This document shows positions 22,794 through 35,034 of a stretch of DNA of 64,000 nt, piece by piece. The translations under genes and the position numbers were made by a program. The notes beneath the pieces are model-generated. The model made no database searches, was not told the DNA's origin, and saw nothing but the letters and a program-made list of their open reading frames with translations. The stretch lies in assembly GCA_025330725.1 (NCBI GenBank), contig JAIWND010000003.1, forward strand, positions 1,302,001 through 1,366,000. The letters run 5' to 3'. Origin of the DNA: Chlamydoabsidia padenii (taxonomy: Eukaryota; Mucoromycota; Mucoromycetes; Mucorales; Cunninghamellaceae). Each line of letters begins with the position of its first letter. The first letter of the stretch is position 1.

Positions 22794-23612
22794 TTAACCA
22801 GAGGAATGATGGTGATGGTAACCAATCCAATCTTGACAAGGGTATTTAAAAGGAGTAGCACCAAAGTTGACACGGACAGAAGCAGGTCCATCACTAGCCA
22901 CACTGGGATAATACACATGCGATTCCAATCCACTGAATGCATGACCGACAAGATGACCATTCAATGTAAAGCTGACAGTGCCTGTCTCCACAGCATAAGC
23001 ACACCCCACCGTATCACCCTTTGTCCATGCAGGTCCAAACGTTTGCCCACCCGAAGGATCATCACAAAACTTGTTGCCATCGTCACTAAAATACCCCACC
23101 GAGTGCTTGTTCCACCCAGGCATACGGAATAACGGGTAAGGTCGTGTGGCGAGTCCGATCGACACCACCGTATTATCCTGTTTATCATCTACAGTGACTT
23201 CAAAGTAATGTACCGTAGGCTGGTGAAACGAGACGAATGGTAGAGTGCCTTGGATGGTGAGATCCGTGTCTTGCCCGGAGGCGGTGCCTTGGGGCCAGAA
23301 TTGAATCAGTGTACTACCATTTGACTGGAAGCCAGGGTAGGCTTGGGTCCACAGGGGATGGCGAAAGACAGTATTGTTGTGAATGTCCAGATCCAACGAT
23401 TGGTAAACAGGACCTTGGGTTTGCATTGTCTTGGCTAATTCTGTGGGGTAGTGATCAATGTGTGAGCGGAAGGCTTGGATAAAGAGTTCACCACGTTCAA
23501 AGGAATCCACCGAAGCATCATTGTATTTTCCAAATTCACTCACTTGTGTCGAGTCCAGTGTCGATTGTACTGCATGGTCGTAGGAGGGTGGTTCTTCTTC
23601 CAATGAATCCAT
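22794..23612 (-). CDS. SPRY-domain protein with an N-terminal PPxY motif
   Basis: A single exon of 272 residues; the start is the ATG giving MDSLEEEPPSYDHA. PPSY at residues 8-11 is a PPxY motif of the kind bound by WW domains of Rsp5-type ubiquitin ligases. An extended region (residues 60-105) precedes a SPRY/B30.2 domain (about 110-260) with VHYFEVTV, VSIGLATRPYPLFRMPGWNKHSVGYFSDDG, GDTVGCAYAVETGTVSFTLNG and a terminal VRVNFG. Yeast Ssh4 and Ear1 are SPRY/PPxY ubiquitin-ligase adaptors, but they have a transmembrane segment that is absent here. The product ends in a His cluster (YHHHHSSG). Confidence 0.8.
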   Translation of the reverse strand: MDSLEEEPPSYDHAVQSTLDSTQVSEFGKYNDASVDSFERGELFIQAFRSHIDHYPTELAKTMQTQGPVYQSLDLDIHNNTVFRHPLWTQAYPGFQSNGSTLIQFWPQGTASGQDTDLTIQGTLPFVSFHQPTVHYFEVTVDDKQDNTVVSIGLATRPYPLFRMPGWNKHSVGYFSDDGNKFCDDPSGGQTFGPAWTKGDTVGCAYAVETGTVSFTLNGHLVGHAFSGLESHVYYPSVASDGPASVRVNFGATPFKYPCQDWIGYHHHHSSG

Positions 23613-23960
23613 AATTAAAAGGAACAAGAAAGGGAACCGGGTCTTGGCACTATTAAGTTTGAAAAAAAAAAAATCGGATTCCGCTGTATCCTTTTTTAGA
23701 ATACTGGGAACCCGAAGAATTCTTTATGTATCATCAATCAAGTACTGTACATAGCTTTTATTTTATTTTATTGATGGATGAGATATTTTTATTTATATAG
23801 TGGGGGATGCTAATGCTAAAGGAGGAGGAGGAGGGGGGATAACCAAACAATATAAGTAAGATATGATATGTATAAATGAGATAGATAGAATACAAATAAA
23901 AAAAAACAAAAAAAAAAAAACGTATAGATAGTGTGAATAGAATACATAGGGAAAGATGGC

Positions 23961-25409
23961 TCATCGATTAGATGGTAAAGAGGCAGTAGAAGAGGAATGG
24001 GATAAAGAATCAGTGGATTCATCAACAATAATAGCCGTACGCGCCTTTGGAATTTGAGATGTCATGCTTGCAAGTCGAGTAGGCTGAGTCTGTTTGACCA
24101 TGGTTCCATCTTCAGCTAATTGTCGTTGTAACAGTTCCTCACCTAATCGTCGTCGTTTATCCTCGTCAATATCTTGGTCAGTGGTTGTCCAGTCCGGTCG
24201 ATGTATCATTTGTCGAAGAGATTCCGCCATAGGGATGGTATCGTGTGAGTATAAATGTTGATGTATGGATGGGTAACTTGACGAATCAGAGGATCGAATA
24301 GGACCCACCATGGGCGAGTCAGAGTAGATAGATTCGGCCTTTTCGTCATTGGATGGTCCATCATGTCTTGGTGTCGTATGTTGTTGTTGTTGTTTTTTAC
24401 GTGGTAAATAGATCAAAAAGGCCCATGCTGAAATACATAGGGCGGCTGCTACTGCCAAGGACGCTAGGACAATCAACGCTATGCCCCAATCAGGTAATCC
24501 ACTATGTTGATCGGACAAATTAGAAGGTGGCGTGTTTGAGTTTGATGTGGAATTGTTGTTGTTATTGTTGTTGTTGGTATCTGTATGATTGGCGCTGCCA
24601 GGAGGCTGAGGTGATGGGAGTTCTATAGTACAGTCAATACTTATCAATCATCATTGTATTTATTAATATCTTACTTACGAATAACTGAAAAGCTATAAGG
24701 TCGAGGATAAAGACTGTTGGTGTTTTGGAGTTCGATCGAAGCATTCATGCCTGCAGGGAGATAAAAAAGAGATAAATTCCAAGTCTTGTTGCCGTTATAT
24801 GATGGTGTGGGGAACCAAGTATCATCCACCGTCACCGTTAATGCACCATTAGATGTAGTCAAGTCGGTCCAGTTCTTTATCAATGTATATTGATAATTCT
24901 TGATATAATACATTGTTAAATCCAGTGATTCCTGTTATCAGGCAAAAAAAAAAAAAAATAGATAAAAAAAGAGATTGTATCAATAAATGGATATTCTGTG
25001 GTACATGTTTAGGTCATGGAGAGTAAAAATAACCACCCCCAAAAGCACTAAAAATGATCATAGATAATAAAACCCATTTTATTCTTTACAACCTCCCACC
25101 CCCCTTTTGTCACATTGAGTAATATATCTTTTACTTACCGAAGAGACGTAGAATGGGTAACTGGATAAAGAAGAAGGTTAGTATGATTGCTCTGTCTTTT
25201 TTCTTTTCTTTTCCAAACTTACTTGTAGTTCCATATAAACTGATGCGTGGTACCATTGACCCAAGTATCAGTAGTCAAAGGTGAGCAATAAGGATACTGG
25301 TTCCCCATTTGAGCACAGTCGTAACTGGCGTCTACATTATGAAAAGAGAGATCAGTATGAAATTCTTTTCATGAAGGTGATACTTACCAAAGCGTTTCTG
25401 TAAAGGCAT
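23961..25409 (-). CDS. Single-pass membrane protein, N-glycosylated ectodomain type
   Basis: Five exons (25409-25388, 25331-25223, 25160-25139, 24931-24679, 24622-23961) give 356 codons with closure. The predicted ectodomain has several N-x-T/S sites (VNGTTH, IKNWT, GNKTWNLS, MNASIE), paired Cys and a Tyr/Trp-rich beta pattern. It is followed by an Asn/Ser/Thr stalk, a 28-residue transmembrane segment (WGIALIVLASLAVAAALCIS...) and a basic stop-transfer RKKQQQQ. The long cytoplasmic tail carries Ser clusters. This is the architecture of fungal secretory-pathway or surface type I proteins, but the first available in-frame ATG (MPLQKRF) provides no signal peptide. The upstream TTTCTAAACCCCG element is 174 bp away, farther than usual, so the true first exon may be missing from this model. 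Internal exons are well supported. Confidence 0.65.
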
Positions 25410-26099
25410 GGGATCAATCAATGTATTAAAAGTCAATGTACATGAAGAGGAAGGAAAGAGATAACAAAGGGAGGACTTTTTTTTTTTTCGAAAGAAAAGG
25501 AAAAAGAAGAGAAAAAAGGGAGATGCGCAAAAAAAGAAAAAAAAAAACTTATTGGCCCTGTGTCACAATATTGTTCTGGCGGCGGGGTTTAGAAATTGTG
25601 TCAACAGGGCCCCCACCAAGTCTGTCAAAAAAATCATATCCAAAGACCATGGTGTGTAGGGTATGTAATGAGGTAAGTCATTTCTTTTTTTGATTGTTCA
25701 TTTTCATTCTTTTGGCTTTTTGACAGCCATTCGGGAATAAAGAGCTTGCCATGAAAGGAAAGTAAAAGAGACCATTTTTAAGAACAATGAATTGATTCAT
25801 GTATGAATGTATATATGCAAGATGTTTATCACTATTTGTTTGAAAAGCAACATTGTTCCTATTCTTCTAACAGAGATGGCTCATTGGACCTCCCTCGAGT
25901 TTTTAAATCCCGCTCAAAAATCTTTCATTCTCTCTCTTCTTTTTCTTTCCCTTGTCATCGTTTCTCTTCCCTCTTTAATCTAGCACGATCATGGTAAAAA
26001 GACTAACAAAAATTTGCTTTTAACTAGTGGTTTGCTGATATATTATTTTTACCATGACTAGTCATTGTATTCATTCAACGAACAACTTAACTTTGTGTA
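25410..26099. other. 690 bp divergent intergenic region with two TTnnAAACCCCG/ATCCCG elements
   Basis: Holds CGGGGTTTAGAAA at 25583-25595 (oriented toward the minus-strand membrane protein gene) and TTTTAAATCCCG at 25901-25912 (oriented toward the small plus-strand gene). Both are followed by pyrimidine-rich leader sequence. Confidence 0.45.
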
Positions 26100-26551
26100 A
26101 TGTATAAAAACCAAGCTCATGACAGTCGTCCTGACCTTAATGATCAACAAACCAAATTTAAGGTAGGTAAACACACACACACACAAAAAAAAAAAAGAAT
26201 AACCTGTTTGGAATGGAATGTGGTTACTCATCTATCTTTTATCACTAGGGGCTGCAACAATTGGTATGAATATCCATTGGCTTAACTGGCTGGTGACATC
26301 AACACACTTCCTGGAGTCTCGTCTTACCTCTTTATGCAAAAAAAAAAATCAGGTGACTATCCCGGATTCGACAAGTCTATTATGCAACAGGATAAGGTAG
26401 TCCACAGCTGCAACTCAACTCTATCCTTACACACACACCCACACGCACACTCACTCACTCACTCACTCGCACACACTCACACACACTCACACATCAAAAG
26501 GAATGGGTCATGATGGAACAACAGGAACATTCGCATACAAGATTCTCATAG
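26100..26551 (+). CDS. Small orphan protein, 58 residues, four exons
   Basis: Exons 26100-26166, 26249-26263 (15 nt), 26353-26396 and 26501-26551 join with GT-AG sites to a continuous 58-residue frame, with predicted strings KFKVGAATIGDYPGFDKS and IMQQDKEWVMMEQQEHSHT. The alternative donor one step earlier (AAG|GTAGGT) breaks the frame, so the chosen AAGGTAG|GTAAAC donor is favoured. Intron 3 contains a long (CA/CACT)n tract. Downstream AATAAAA occurs at about 26763. No family recognised. A TTTTAAATCCCG element lies 188 bp upstream, leaving room for a 5'-UTR intron. Confidence 0.5.
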
Positions 26552-27464
26552 CAGGTAGGCTTAGGTACTGGCATACATTCTATTTATTCCCAGGTTATCT
26601 GGTGCAAATCATGCAAAACAAATTTATCACCTGCGCTATCTTGTTTTGGCGAATGAAAAAACAAAAACGTTTATACTGTTTTATACCCTGTGGAATCCAT
26701 AGATATAGATCTCTCTCTCTCTCTCTCTCTAGAATAATGGATTAGAATAGTTGGTTTTAACATAATAAAACTGAGATTGGTGTTATTATACATTGGGGTA
26801 TACGCGTCGTGCGTGGGTAATGGGGTTATTAGAGTATGTTTGTTTTGCCGAATAACCGTTTTAGGTTACTGTGCTTTATTTAAGGTATATAGGGGGGCAA
26901 CAACATTTTGGGTCGACCGGCATAAAACGTCGAAAGATCTAATTGGTGATCAAACCTTACCAGCCACCTCGTAAATGGAGACTTGATTTGATTTGGTTAA
27001 TCATTTGGCTGAGTGGCAACTGGTGTAACATGCCCGCATCAACTATATGCTTCCTTGCATTCTTTCCCAAATGGACTATCTGATTAAGAGACACGCATAC
27101 AAAAAAACAAAAATAGTGCATCCTTTGTTGAAAATAAAATAAAAGGTAATTGGTGAGAAGGTTTTGCATGATACTTGTTTGATCGTGAACTGCAAAACAA
27201 AAATACTTCTTCTTGGAGAGATGAAACACTTGTTGATGTGTTGATATAAATATGTATAACTTGGTGTAGCGTGAAGAGTGTGAGGTTCCTTATGCCTTCC
27301 TAAAACATCAAAGATGCCGGTCGGCGAGAAGCGGCATTTCAATTTCAATTTCCGCTACCGTTTTATGCGTGTGTATTTATGTGGCTCCCCTCCGTTTTTC
27401 ATTTTCGTTTTTTTTTTCTTTTCCCTTTTACTCTACTCTCTTTCTACATTCACAACTACAAACC
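26552..27464. other. 913 bp intergenic, nothing recognised
   Basis: A (CT)n tract at 26711-26730 and pyrimidine-rich leader before 27465. Neither strand shows a recognisable coding exon or RNA gene. Confidence 0.45.
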
Positions 27465-28646
27465 ATGTACGAACAATCTTCTTATGAATATACCTCCACC
27501 ACCACCACCTATAGCTCTGACGACAATGTGGTGCGTACCTCATCTACTCATCTCCATTCTGAAAGCCAATCTCTTGTGGTGAATGCTGTTGGTGCCAACT
27601 TTCTCAAGGATGGACAAAAACTCGGTACTCAAGACCCCTTTTTGCGCTTTGGTTTGAACCTCGAAGATAAAAAATCCTTCCAAAAGACCTACACATCCAA
27701 GAACGGTGGCAAGACCCCTAGCTGGAACCAATCCTTCACCTTGTCCTTGCTTGGAGAACAAAACTTGTATATTGAAGTCTTGGATGAAGAAACCACCTCG
27801 GCTGCTTTGATTGGGTTTGCTGCTATTCCTATTAACCAAGTCGTCCATGCTCAAGGTGCTTCCATCAATGGTCTGTTTGAAGTCTACGATGTCAATAGCA
27901 ATGTGGTGGGTGAAGTCAACTTGATCCTGATCGCCAAGGGCTTTGAAAACTCTAGCAACGAACAACCTCAAGCCAACCCTATCCGTGGTACTTCCTTTGT
28001 CCATGAAGAACATCTCAAGCAATGCAAGTCGGTGCGTAACAAGGAACATGCTGCTGAAGCTGGTGTCGCCGTCCTGGGAGGTGCTCTCGCCATTGGTGCC
28101 GGTCTCTTGGGCAAGAAATTATACGACGATCACAAGAAGGAAGAAGAAGAAAAGAAGGAACATGAAGAAGAAGAAGAACGTCGTCGCCAAGAATTCTCTC
28201 AACGTGAAGAAGAACTCAAACGCCGTGAAGAAGAATTTGGTCGCCGGGAATCTCAAGAAAAGGAAGAAGAAGAAAAACGTCGCGCCTGTAAAGAACAAGA
28301 AGAAAAACACCGCGGTGATGATTGTCATGAAAAGAAGAAGAGCCATTGTGATGACAAGAAGAAGAAGGGTCACTGTGAAGAAAAAAGTGAACACAAAAAG
28401 AAGGACAAGAAGAAGGGCCATTGCAAGAAGAATGACTCTGATTCTTCCGATTCTTCTGACTCTGATTCCGATGATGAAAAAAAGCACCGCAAGAAGAAGT
28501 GTGCTGATGAATGGGATCCTGTTGGAAGCTACTCTGCTGGTGATCGTGTGGAATACAAGGGCCATACTTATGTCTGTCTCCAAGGCCATACAAGCAATCC
28601 TACCTGGGAACCTACCGTGGCTCACTCTCTCTGGAGAACTGATTAG
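27465..28646 (+). CDS. C2-domain / coiled-coil / CBM5-12-like protein
   Basis: A single exon; the start MYEQSSYEYTS follows a CT-rich leader and AACC context, giving 393 residues. A C2 domain occupies about 30-165 (LVVNAVGANFLKDGQKLGTQDPFLRF, GKTPSWNQSFTLSLLGEQNLYIEVLD, EVNLILIAKGF). A hydrophobic glycine-zipper segment (AGVAVLGGALAIGAGLLGKKL) follows at about 215-235, then a highly charged Glu/Arg/Lys helix. Next is a Cys/His/Lys segment with repeated K-K-x-H-C units, an acidic Ser run, and a C-terminal module resembling carbohydrate-binding family 5/12 (EWDPVGSYSAGDRVEYKGHT, five aromatic positions, ending PTVAHSLWRTD). No signal peptide is seen. The codon choice is strongly biased as in eIF5B, suggesting high expression. 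Confidence 0.78.
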   Translation: MYEQSSYEYTSTTTTYSSDDNVVRTSSTHLHSESQSLVVNAVGANFLKDGQKLGTQDPFLRFGLNLEDKKSFQKTYTSKNGGKTPSWNQSFTLSLLGEQNLYIEVLDEETTSAALIGFAAIPINQVVHAQGASINGLFEVYDVNSNVVGEVNLILIAKGFENSSNEQPQANPIRGTSFVHEEHLKQCKSVRNKEHAAEAGVAVLGGALAIGAGLLGKKLYDDHKKEEEEKKEHEEEEERRRQEFSQREEELKRREEEFGRRESQEKEEEEKRRACKEQEEKHRGDDCHEKKKSHCDDKKKKGHCEEKSEHKKKDKKKGHCKKNDSDSSDSSDSDSDDEKKHRKKKCADEWDPVGSYSAGDRVEYKGHTYVCLQGHTSNPTWEPTVAHSLWRTD

Positions 28647-29276
28647 ATGCTAGTTTAGGATAGTTGTATTCCCCCCTTTATTATGTGTATATTCCGAACC
28701 ATGTATGAAATAAAACCATAACCTTGGTTTTCTTTGTTTTAATAAAAGACCATCTTGTATTTTGTTACCATGTCTAATTTATTAGTTACCATCATCTTCC
28801 AAATCAGGACACATGGATAGGGTTTAGCCAAAAGGCACCATTCAAACAAAAACATGAACATACGGTTTTATTTTTCGGAGGTGATACGTTGTCAACACAG
28901 CAGCGGGGGTTCAAAATAATGCCTCCATCATGCAGAGTTTGTTTTAAAGTTTTATTATGGCCAGATCCAATCAAAAATGAAACCAAAGGTAGTCGAGTCT
29001 TTTGGAACGAGCCCCCCTTTTTTGTTTGACAGGTGGGGGGTTTTAATTCAAAATAGCCAGGCACGGTGGAAAAGGGGCAACTTTGATGCCGTTCGCATGA
29101 ATGTCGACGTTTGAAAAACATGAGGTTACCACTGCACGATTTTCACAGACTGACACCCCGATTTCACGATTGGACATCCTGGTCAGACCTGTTTATAGGC
29201 AGGGTAAAAAAATAATAATCCATGATTGATCTTGTAAATTACATGATTGCAGAATGAATCAGGTTTAATTATGTAA

Positions 29277-29350
29277 AATACATGATGGATCTTGTAATAT
29301 AAAATAAGATTTAATCATATAATTATCGGATACAAGATCCATCATGTATT
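29277..29350. repeat. Perfect 20-bp inverted repeat with 34-nt loop
   Basis: Left arm AATACATGATGGATCTTGTA (29277-29296) is the exact reverse complement of TACAAGATCCATCATGTATT (29331-29350). Imperfect pairing continues outward (GAATCAGGT on the left, ACCTGATTC on the right, and again near CATGATTGATC / GATCAATCG), so the whole 29218-29402 interval is a degenerate palindrome. Confidence 0.8.
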
Positions 29351-29434
29351 TACCTGATTCAATCGTACAATATACGTGATGAGCATGATCAATCGTGGCA
29401 TCTATGATAGAAAAAAGATCTTCGTCGCAAAGAA

Positions 29435-29890
29435 AAGGTAAAAGTCATCGTAAGCCTGAACACACTGACACAAGGGTCTTAGAGCTTTGCTTTTGCGGTG
29501 ACTTATGTGGGAAATATGTCATAGTGTCTACATCGCCACTTTAACCATTAGCATCTGTTGAGAGTGGAGCGAGTAGAGCCCTTTCCAAATCTTAGTAGAG
29601 GCGGGCGGGATTTGAAAACGAAATTTGGTTCCTCTTCGTACTTTCTCTCTCTCTTACAAATGACAGGTTAAAGTCATCGCAAGCCTGAACATACTGACAC
29701 AAGAGTCTTGGAGCTTGGCTTTTGCGGTGACTGGTGTTGGAAATATGACATAGTGTCCACATCGCCACTTTCATCTTTAGCATCTGTTGATAATTGAGCG
29801 AGTAGTGCTCTTCCAAATTTCCGTGCGCCTAGCATTTCCCTGGATGGAGGGAATCATGCGAGCGGCGGGTGGATTCTTTTTTTTTTTTTT
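29435..29890 (-). repeat. Two inverted copies of the ~230-bp dispersed repeat
   Basis: AAGTCATCG(T/C)AAGCCTGAAC recurs at 29442 and 29671 (period 229). Read on the minus strand the units match the 11.5-12.0 kb array: CTCGCTC(C/A)A, GATGCTAA(T/A), AAAGTGGCGATGT, CACTATG, ATTTCC, CACCGCAAAAGC, CTTGTGTCAGT, AGGCTTGCGATGACTTTTACC. One unit also holds TTTTCAAATCCCGCCCGCC (29601-29620, reverse). Confidence 0.8.
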
Positions 29891-30640
29891 TTTTTCTATG
29901 ATAGAGTGAGTGCCTCCGCTATTCATGCCAAGACCAATATCTACCACTATAACAACGCCCATCATAGCCCAATCACATACATACGCCTGTCATGGCCCAA
30001 TCCTAATGGCTATGTCAACACTTCTTCCTTTTTCCTGTTTCTTCCAGCTACACAATATAAATTATTACATTTTTAACAGCTTTCCAATCAACTGTGATCC
30101 AACGTTTAATACACAAGCTGTTATTTTATTCAAAGTTTTAAGCGTCTTGGTGGTTAGGTGGGGTGTGGGGGGGGGAGCGAAGCGAAGAGTGGACGCTGGT
30201 GGGTAAAAAAAAAAAAAAGACAAGTAGAGGAAACTATCCAAAGTGATAACAAGGTAACTATTCTGAACAATCGCTTTTCCGTTGAATGATAGGGCACAGG
30301 TGACAAGGATTTAAAAAAAAAAAGTTGAAAGGTTGGAAATGAGTATATAATGACAATGGTAATACAGCATACTTGTCTTACCTGATTTTCAATCACAGAA
30401 TGCTTCTGCTTTATTGTCGAGATGTTAATCCCATGTCGTGAGTGAAGGTCAAAGCAAAAGAAAAAAATGCAATAATGTAAAAAAAAAGAAGCGACCGCCT
30501 TTATTGGCGATAATGTAAACCCCGGTTAGCCCATCATTAGTAGGTATGAGTATAACGTGTTTTATTTGATTAGCATAAAGTATAACAAGTAATTAAATGA
30601 GTGAATAGTACATAATAAAACAAGGAAGGATTAATGATAA

Positions 30641-32838
<2,198 letters not shown>

Positions 32839-34098
32839 GGAAAAGAAGATTAGGTGTAAATAAAAAGGAAGGGAAGGGAGGAAATGAGAATAGAAAAAGA
32901 AAAAGAGTATCATAGATGGTCTTTTGTGTCAAATATTTCAAACCCCGAGTGACCGGGAAAACGATTTTCTGATCTTTTGGTGTAACCTATCTGGAGAATC
33001 AGATCAATGGATTCCACTTTGCCTTGATTAAGGAAGGACGCGTATGATTTGGGTCATTCATTCATAATCTTTATTTAACCCTTTCTCAAGATTTGACTAG
33101 TTCTAATGTTACACACACTCACCATGATTGGTGTCGAGCAAATTGTGGATGACAAATGCAAATGCAAAAAAGACAAATTTATGTTTTATTCACCTCAAGC
33201 AAACAGGCTTGAAAAGGAGTTAGATTTTTCATTTATGTGTACGAGTATCTATAGTTGAACGGAGAGGAAAATGGGATTTTCCAGTTTATCGGAATTTAAA
33301 CAGTACGTCGAAGCCCTCCAAAGCATGTGATAGGGCCACTCCATGCAGGGTATGGATGAAAAAATCTTCCTTTTTATGCCTGGTTACTTTATAATGATAT
33401 GAAAGAGCTTGCTTCGTTCCCTGGCCAGGTGAAAAGCTCAGGTCTTTTACAGAACCCACATTAAGGTAACGTTGAAAAGCCGATTTTTGCATGATTCCCT
33501 GTGATCAACCAATCAGTCAAGGGAGTTCATATTACAAACTTTGACTTGTTTGTTTTTGTGAGAGCTTTATTGATGAAAAAAAAAAAAGATGTTGACTGCG
33601 GGTTTTGAATTAAGCGGCGGCATAAATGTGGAAGAGATTCATTTTACCTTGACAAGGAAAGATATTTGACACTATTTAAAGCAAGTATTATAATTAATCA
33701 AGTATTTTGTAAGGGCCATATCATTGATTAATATATTCTTTTATCATTTATCTTTACTGTGATCTCAAGTATACATAAAAGAGAGAGAGACATCAAGCAA
33801 TCCTGGCTGTGCCACTTCGACCTTTTTTCAAATACTGTACAAAAACGGGATGAAATTACTATTTTTTTTTTAATCAAAGGTGATTGGCAAAATCAGATCC
33901 ATTCAAAACGTCGCACGTCCCATTTTTTTTTTTTTGGGTAGGGGAAGAACGTTTTGCCAATTTGGAGTAGGCGGGATTTTAATTTTAACGCCACTTTTGT
34001 AAGCAACCGCCTCCCTCTTTTTTCTTTCTTTCTTTCTTTCTTTCATTTTTTTTTTTTTTTAACATTGTCATACATAATCCCCCCCCCCTTGCTCAATC
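32839..34098. other. 1.26 kb divergent intergenic region
   Basis: Contains TTTCAAACCCCG at 32936-32947 (98 bp from the aldehyde dehydrogenase ATG) and GCGGGATTTTAA at 33971-33982 (117 bp from the AIG1-like ATG). A 68-codon open stretch on the minus strand (33492-33286) reads like protein but has no recognisable similarity or splice context. Confidence 0.45.
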
Positions 34099-35034
34099 AT
34101 GGAAAAGAACAGCAACCCTTTCCCTATTACTAGTTATGCTTCACTTGCTGTGAATACCACCGGTTTACTATCCAACCTCATTTGTCTATATGGTGTCCAT
34201 TATTGGTATGCCAATCCTCTTGCTCTTGGGTTTGGTGGTCATTACCAGGTAAGACATGACTTATGGGCGCGTTATCTACCCCTAATTAATTTGTGTTTAT
34301 TTATTTTATATTATAGTATTTGACTATCATTGGCTTAACTTGGGCTACTTTGGCTTTCCTAGTCAATGTTTACCGATTCTTCTATCCAACTAGCTTGAAA
34401 AGTAAAAAAAGACTGGCTGACATGTCCACTCGATGACTAACCATCTCTTTATAATTATAAAGGTGTACATGATATTATAATCCATATTGCGATCCCTGTA
34501 AGTAAAGACCCTCCTTCGTTATTTAACTCGAGCTAACATAATCATTGATCGGGACTAGTTGGAGGCTATTGTCAGTCTTCTTTATTGGAGTATGACATTT
34601 ATAGACCCTGAACTACTTGTACCAAAAGAAGCTGATCCAGTACCCTACATCATGGACTGTGCCATGCATCTTTATCCCACTCTTCTCTTGTGGGTCGACT
34701 TTTTATTACTAAATTCAAGCTTTAAACGGGCATGGAGACACACTGTCTATATTTATAGCTTTGTATTTTTATACTATCTCTGGTCTTGCTACTGTCAATC
34801 ACGGAATGGTTACTGGATATATCAATTCTTGGAACACTTTGAATCTTCTTGGTCCAGATTCAGTTTTTACTTTGTCTCGGGAACAATATCCTGGTTGTTT
34901 TACGAAATTGGCAAGTCAAAAACAACAATGGGTGCTAATGACTTGAAATATACTGACCTTTTTTCTTTCTTTTAGGTGCAGTCATTCATTCAAGGATCCA
35001 TGCGAAGAAAATTCATGCGAAAAAGCAAAACTGA
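34099..35034 (+). CDS. FAR-17a/AIG1-like ER membrane hydrolase
   Basis: AIG1/ADTRP proteins are multipass membrane threonine hydrolases of fatty-acid esters. Five exons: 34099-34248, 34317-34401, 34463-34497, 34559-34910 and 34976-35034. The last intron has a GC donor (ATTG|GCAAGT). Transmembrane-rich sequence includes YASLAVNTTGLLSNLICLYG, YLTIIGLTWATLAFLVN, LLYWSMTFIDPELL (candidate Thr region), HLYPTLLLWVDFLLL (candidate catalytic His) and YYLWSCYCQSRNGYWIYQFL. With the GC-AG splice the protein ends ...HAKKQN, a KKxx-type ER retrieval signal, which supports that junction. Without it the frame would end in an unrelated hydrophilic tail. Sequence downstream (35163-35393) includes another good 3' splice site, so alternative 3' exons are possible. 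Confidence 0.78.

Larger units (their letters stand above)
28647..30640. other. 2.0 kb intergenic repeat region
   Basis: 28.65-29.2 kb: 3' flank, nothing recognised. 29.2-29.4 kb: inverted-repeat segment. 29.43-29.89 kb: two inverted copies of the 11-kb tandem repeat. 29.9-30.64 kb: 3' flank of the aldehyde dehydrogenase, no gene recognised. Confidence 0.5.

Noticed and set aside
25436..25693. Lys/Arg-rich plus-strand open stretch
   Set aside because: Antisense of the pyrimidine-rich leader of the membrane-protein gene; composition only.
29592..29816. 74-codon minus-strand open stretch
   Set aside because: Lies entirely within the dispersed repeat and is not conserved as a frame in the sister units.
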